From a bacterium (GTDB lineage Bacteria > Planctomycetota > JAFGQW01): 64,000 nucleotides of DNA. Below the pieces are notes generated by a model. That model ran no database searches and was not told the DNA's origin. It saw nothing but the letters and a program-made list of their open reading frames with translations. This document shows, piece after piece, positions 62,108 to 64,000 of this stretch; position 1 is the first letter of the stretch; every line of letters begins with the position of its first letter. A program made the position numbers and the translations under genes. The stretch lies in NCBI GenBank assembly GCA_030426805.1, contig JAUHXU010000002.1:496001-560000 (forward strand), read 5' to 3'.

Positions 62108-63535
62108 ATGCGCGCGTTCGCCGCTCTTGTCTTGCTCGTGATCCTCGGCGCGCCCGCGCGAGCCGACGTCTTCCACTGGCGGTTCGAAGATCTTCGGGTC
62201 GCGTCGCCGTGCGGGCGGTGGTCGGCGATCGTCACGCGCGAGGGGCGCGAGCGGAAGGTGCGGGTCGAGATCTACGAGCGCCGCGCCGTGGGCGACACGC
62301 GCCGCGATGCGTCGTGTGCGTGGCGGCGTTGGGATCGGATTCTCCAGCCGCGCGAGACCGATCGGCTCGTCGGCTGCTGCGAGGTCGCGACGGTACCGCG
62401 GTACGTCTACATGACCCACTCGCCGACGCGGCTCGTGTTCGTCGACAGTGAACGCTACGGGCGTGGCCGGCTCGTCACGATGATCGACCCGCGGGGGCAC
62501 GAGCTGGCGACCTACGACATGCGGTCGCTGTTCGCCGGGCGCAAGCGGACGTTCGGCGAGTCGACGTCGCGGACGTGGTGGAGCGACTGGCACTTCTTCT
62601 CGCACGGCCGGCTCGTGCTCGTCGTCAACCGCGGCCACGGTCGCGGGGATCCGCTCGACTACACCTACTCGTCGTCCGAAGACACCGAGCCGTATGAACT
62701 CGTCGCCGTGTCGCTCGCGGACGGATCGCTCGTTGCGCCCGATCCTCGCTGGGTGCTCCCGCATGCGCTCGATCGCCGCTCGATTCATCGCGGCGCGGCG
62801 CTGACGATCGCGCGGCGATATCGCATCGCCGAGGCGCTCCCGATCGCCGAGCGTATCGCGTTCGACACGACCCAGGCGCTGGACGCGCGGCTCCACGCGG
62901 CGGACACGGCGACTGCGCTCGGCTCGACACGGAGCGTGAAGCGCCTGTTCCTCGCCGCGGCGCAGACGTCCGGGCATCGAGCGCAGACCTACGCGATTCG
63001 CCGTCTCGGGTGCGTCGTCGGCGAGGCGGCCGCGCCGGTGCTCCGCACGATCCTCGAGCAAGACGGACACCTGTGGGACGTCGGCGCCGCACTCGACTCG
63101 ATCGGCCCGGCACTCGCCCCGACGATGATCGAGTGGCTCGACGATCCCGAGGCCGACCCGGACGTGCGAATGGTCGCCGCGGTTCGGCTCGGCGCCTGGA
63201 AGTCGCGCGATGCGATCGAGCCCCTCTACCGAGCGGTCCACCACGGGCCTGCGTCGCTCGCCGGGAGGGCGGCGAGAAGTCTCGGCACGATCGGTCCGCC
63301 CGACCTCGTCGACCGATTCTGCCGCGTGCTCCGAGCCGGCGGGCCGGGGGTCGAAGGGGTTGCCAACCACTTCCGCGTGCACCCGACCGAACGTGCGCGG
63401 GACGCGCTCGACGCAGCCTTGCGTCGAATGCGGGACGGATCAGAGTCGATGGTTCGTTTCTCCGTGGAGGACGCGCTCGACACGCTCGACGTCCTCGCGA
63501 CGATCCGCCGCTGCCTCATGCTGCGCCCGCACTGA
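62108..63535 (+). CDS. Exported protein with HEAT-like repeats
   Basis: 475 aa. Signal peptide 1-19 (ending APARA). Residues about 20-200 are a beta-rich domain with several Cys. From about 225, helical HEAT-like repeats appear ('APTMIEWLDDPEADPDVRMVAAVRLGAWKSRDAIEPLYRAV', '...ARSLGTIGPPDLVDRFCRVL'). The role is unknown, probably protein-protein contact in the envelope. Confidence 0.72.
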   Translation: MRAFAALVLLVILGAPARADVFHWRFEDLRVASPCGRWSAIVTREGRERKVRVEIYERRAVGDTRRDASCAWRRWDRILQPRETDRLVGCCEVATVPRYVYMTHSPTRLVFVDSERYGRGRLVTMIDPRGHELATYDMRSLFAGRKRTFGESTSRTWWSDWHFFSHGRLVLVVNRGHGRGDPLDYTYSSSEDTEPYELVAVSLADGSLVAPDPRWVLPHALDRRSIHRGAALTIARRYRIAEALPIAERIAFDTTQALDARLHAADTATALGSTRSVKRLFLAAAQTSGHRAQTYAIRRLGCVVGEAAAPVLRTILEQDGHLWDVGAALDSIGPALAPTMIEWLDDPEADPDVRMVAAVRLGAWKSRDAIEPLYRAVHHGPASLAGRAARSLGTIGPPDLVDRFCRVLRAGGPGVEGVANHFRVHPTERARDALDAALRRMRDGSESMVRFSVEDALDTLDVLATIRRCLMLRPH

Positions 63536-63616
63536 TCTCGTCGCGTGGCGACGCGACGGATCTGCCGATGCGCTGGTAGACTGGGCGTTCGGTGAGGCCG
63601 ATCGGAAGGAAGAGTG

Positions 63617-64000
63617 ATGAAGCACGCAGTTCAGGTCGCCTGTGCGATTGCGCTGGTCGCGGGGATCGCCGCGACGCAGGACGGTCCCGTACCGACGGGC
63701 GATGAGGCAAGACCGAAGCGCACGGCCATTCCCGGCACAGCGGCGACGATCGTGTTGCCGGCGGGGTTCGCGACGGCCGAAGGGGCGCCCGGGTTTTCGC
63801 ACGTGGCATCGGGCGCGTCGATCGTCGTGACCGAGATTCCCGGGCCGTTCGCGGCGCTCTCGCTTGCGTTCTCTCCGGCGGCGCTGCAGACCAAGGGGAT
63901 GAGCGTCGTGTCGCGGCGCGCCGGGATGTTCCTCGGACACAGCGGTATCCTCGTCCACGCGATCCAACTCGTCGACGACCGCCGGGTCGAGAAGCGGATC
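63617..64000 (+). CDS. Exported protein, truncated by the window edge
   Basis: 128 codons are present before the right edge, all open. The N-terminus is a signal peptide (MKHAVQVACAIALVAGIAAT), then a Thr/Gly/Ala-rich beta-type segment. GGAAGGA precedes the ATG by about 10 bases. No domain can be assigned. Confidence 0.65.
   Translation, partial: MKHAVQVACAIALVAGIAATQDGPVPTGDEARPKRTAIPGTAATIVLPAGFATAEGAPGFSHVASGASIVVTEIPGPFAALSLAFSPAALQTKGMSVVSRRAGMFLGHSGILVHAIQLVDDRRVEKRI

Noticed and set aside
1..64000. tRNA, rRNA, CRISPR or insertion sequence
   Set aside because: No cloverleaf with conserved TPsiC arm, no repeat-spacer pattern, no transposase or terminal inverted repeats were seen by eye; a formal scan was not possible.

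Overview
The window is a high-GC, gene-dense bacterial chromosome segment. It is most likely from a planctomycete: several exported proteins have a planctomycete-style beta-helix or 'choice-of-anchor' build, GH172 and PcRGLX glycan enzymes are present, a tricorn-type S41 protease is present, and UGA appears to be used both as stop and as selenocysteine. That assignment is an inference from protein style, not from a marker gene. No rRNA, tRNA, CRISPR array, phage or insertion sequence was recognised.

Layout. 47-3054: an exported beta-helix protein and a dicarboxylate/amino-acid symporter. 3516-4622: a thioredoxin-fold (TlpA-like) exported protein whose CxxC motif is U-x-x-C through an in-frame UGA. 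4647-8201: ferritin, a trans-sulfuration PLP enzyme, an Nramp-related transporter, and a HigA antitoxin behind a truncated HigB. 8208-12779: an esterase and nadA, an exported protein with a structured leader, and a methyltransferase. 12846-14081: a second exported protein with an in-frame UGA (C-T-U motif) followed by a hairpin with a GGUC loop like that of the E. coli fdhF SECIS. 14092-21509: a small membrane protein, a cysteine desulfurase resembling selenocysteine lyase, an S41 peptidase, an FAH-family hydrolase and a giant tricorn-like protease. 21619-28112: a FemAB-like transferase with a polysaccharide deacetylase, a possible BtrH-like protein, an M64 peptidase and a lipoprotein. 28324-34266: a PcRGLX-type polysaccharide lyase, a hypothetical gene and a TPR-Ser/Thr kinase.

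34270-44983: a molybdate-type ABC pair (a degenerate ATPase plus a fused binding-protein/permease), a DHH phosphoesterase, a CoA-type Nudix hydrolase, then a same-strand run of M29 aminopeptidase, TPR protein, NicO metal exporter and MscS channel. 44990-50284: a pdxR-pdxS-pdxT-lemA-DUF3137-methyltransferase operon. 50404-58199: a GH172 enzyme, an ECF sigma/anti-sigma/coiled-coil operon, a membrane protein and HflX. 58204 to the right edge: PlsC, a solo lid-Fis protein, a Nudix hydrolase, PTS EIIA, NagA, a HEAT-repeat protein and a truncated exported protein.

The strongest theme is selenium and thiol chemistry. Two probable selenoproteins lie within about 11 kb of each other, the second 0.5 kb from a selenocysteine-lyase-like NifS enzyme. 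PLP supply (pdxST), a TPMT-family methyltransferase and a trans-sulfuration enzyme are also in the window. The selenium machinery itself (selA, selB, selC, selD) is not here, so the selenoprotein calls rest on the UGA context, the downstream hairpins and uninterrupted coding after the UGA.
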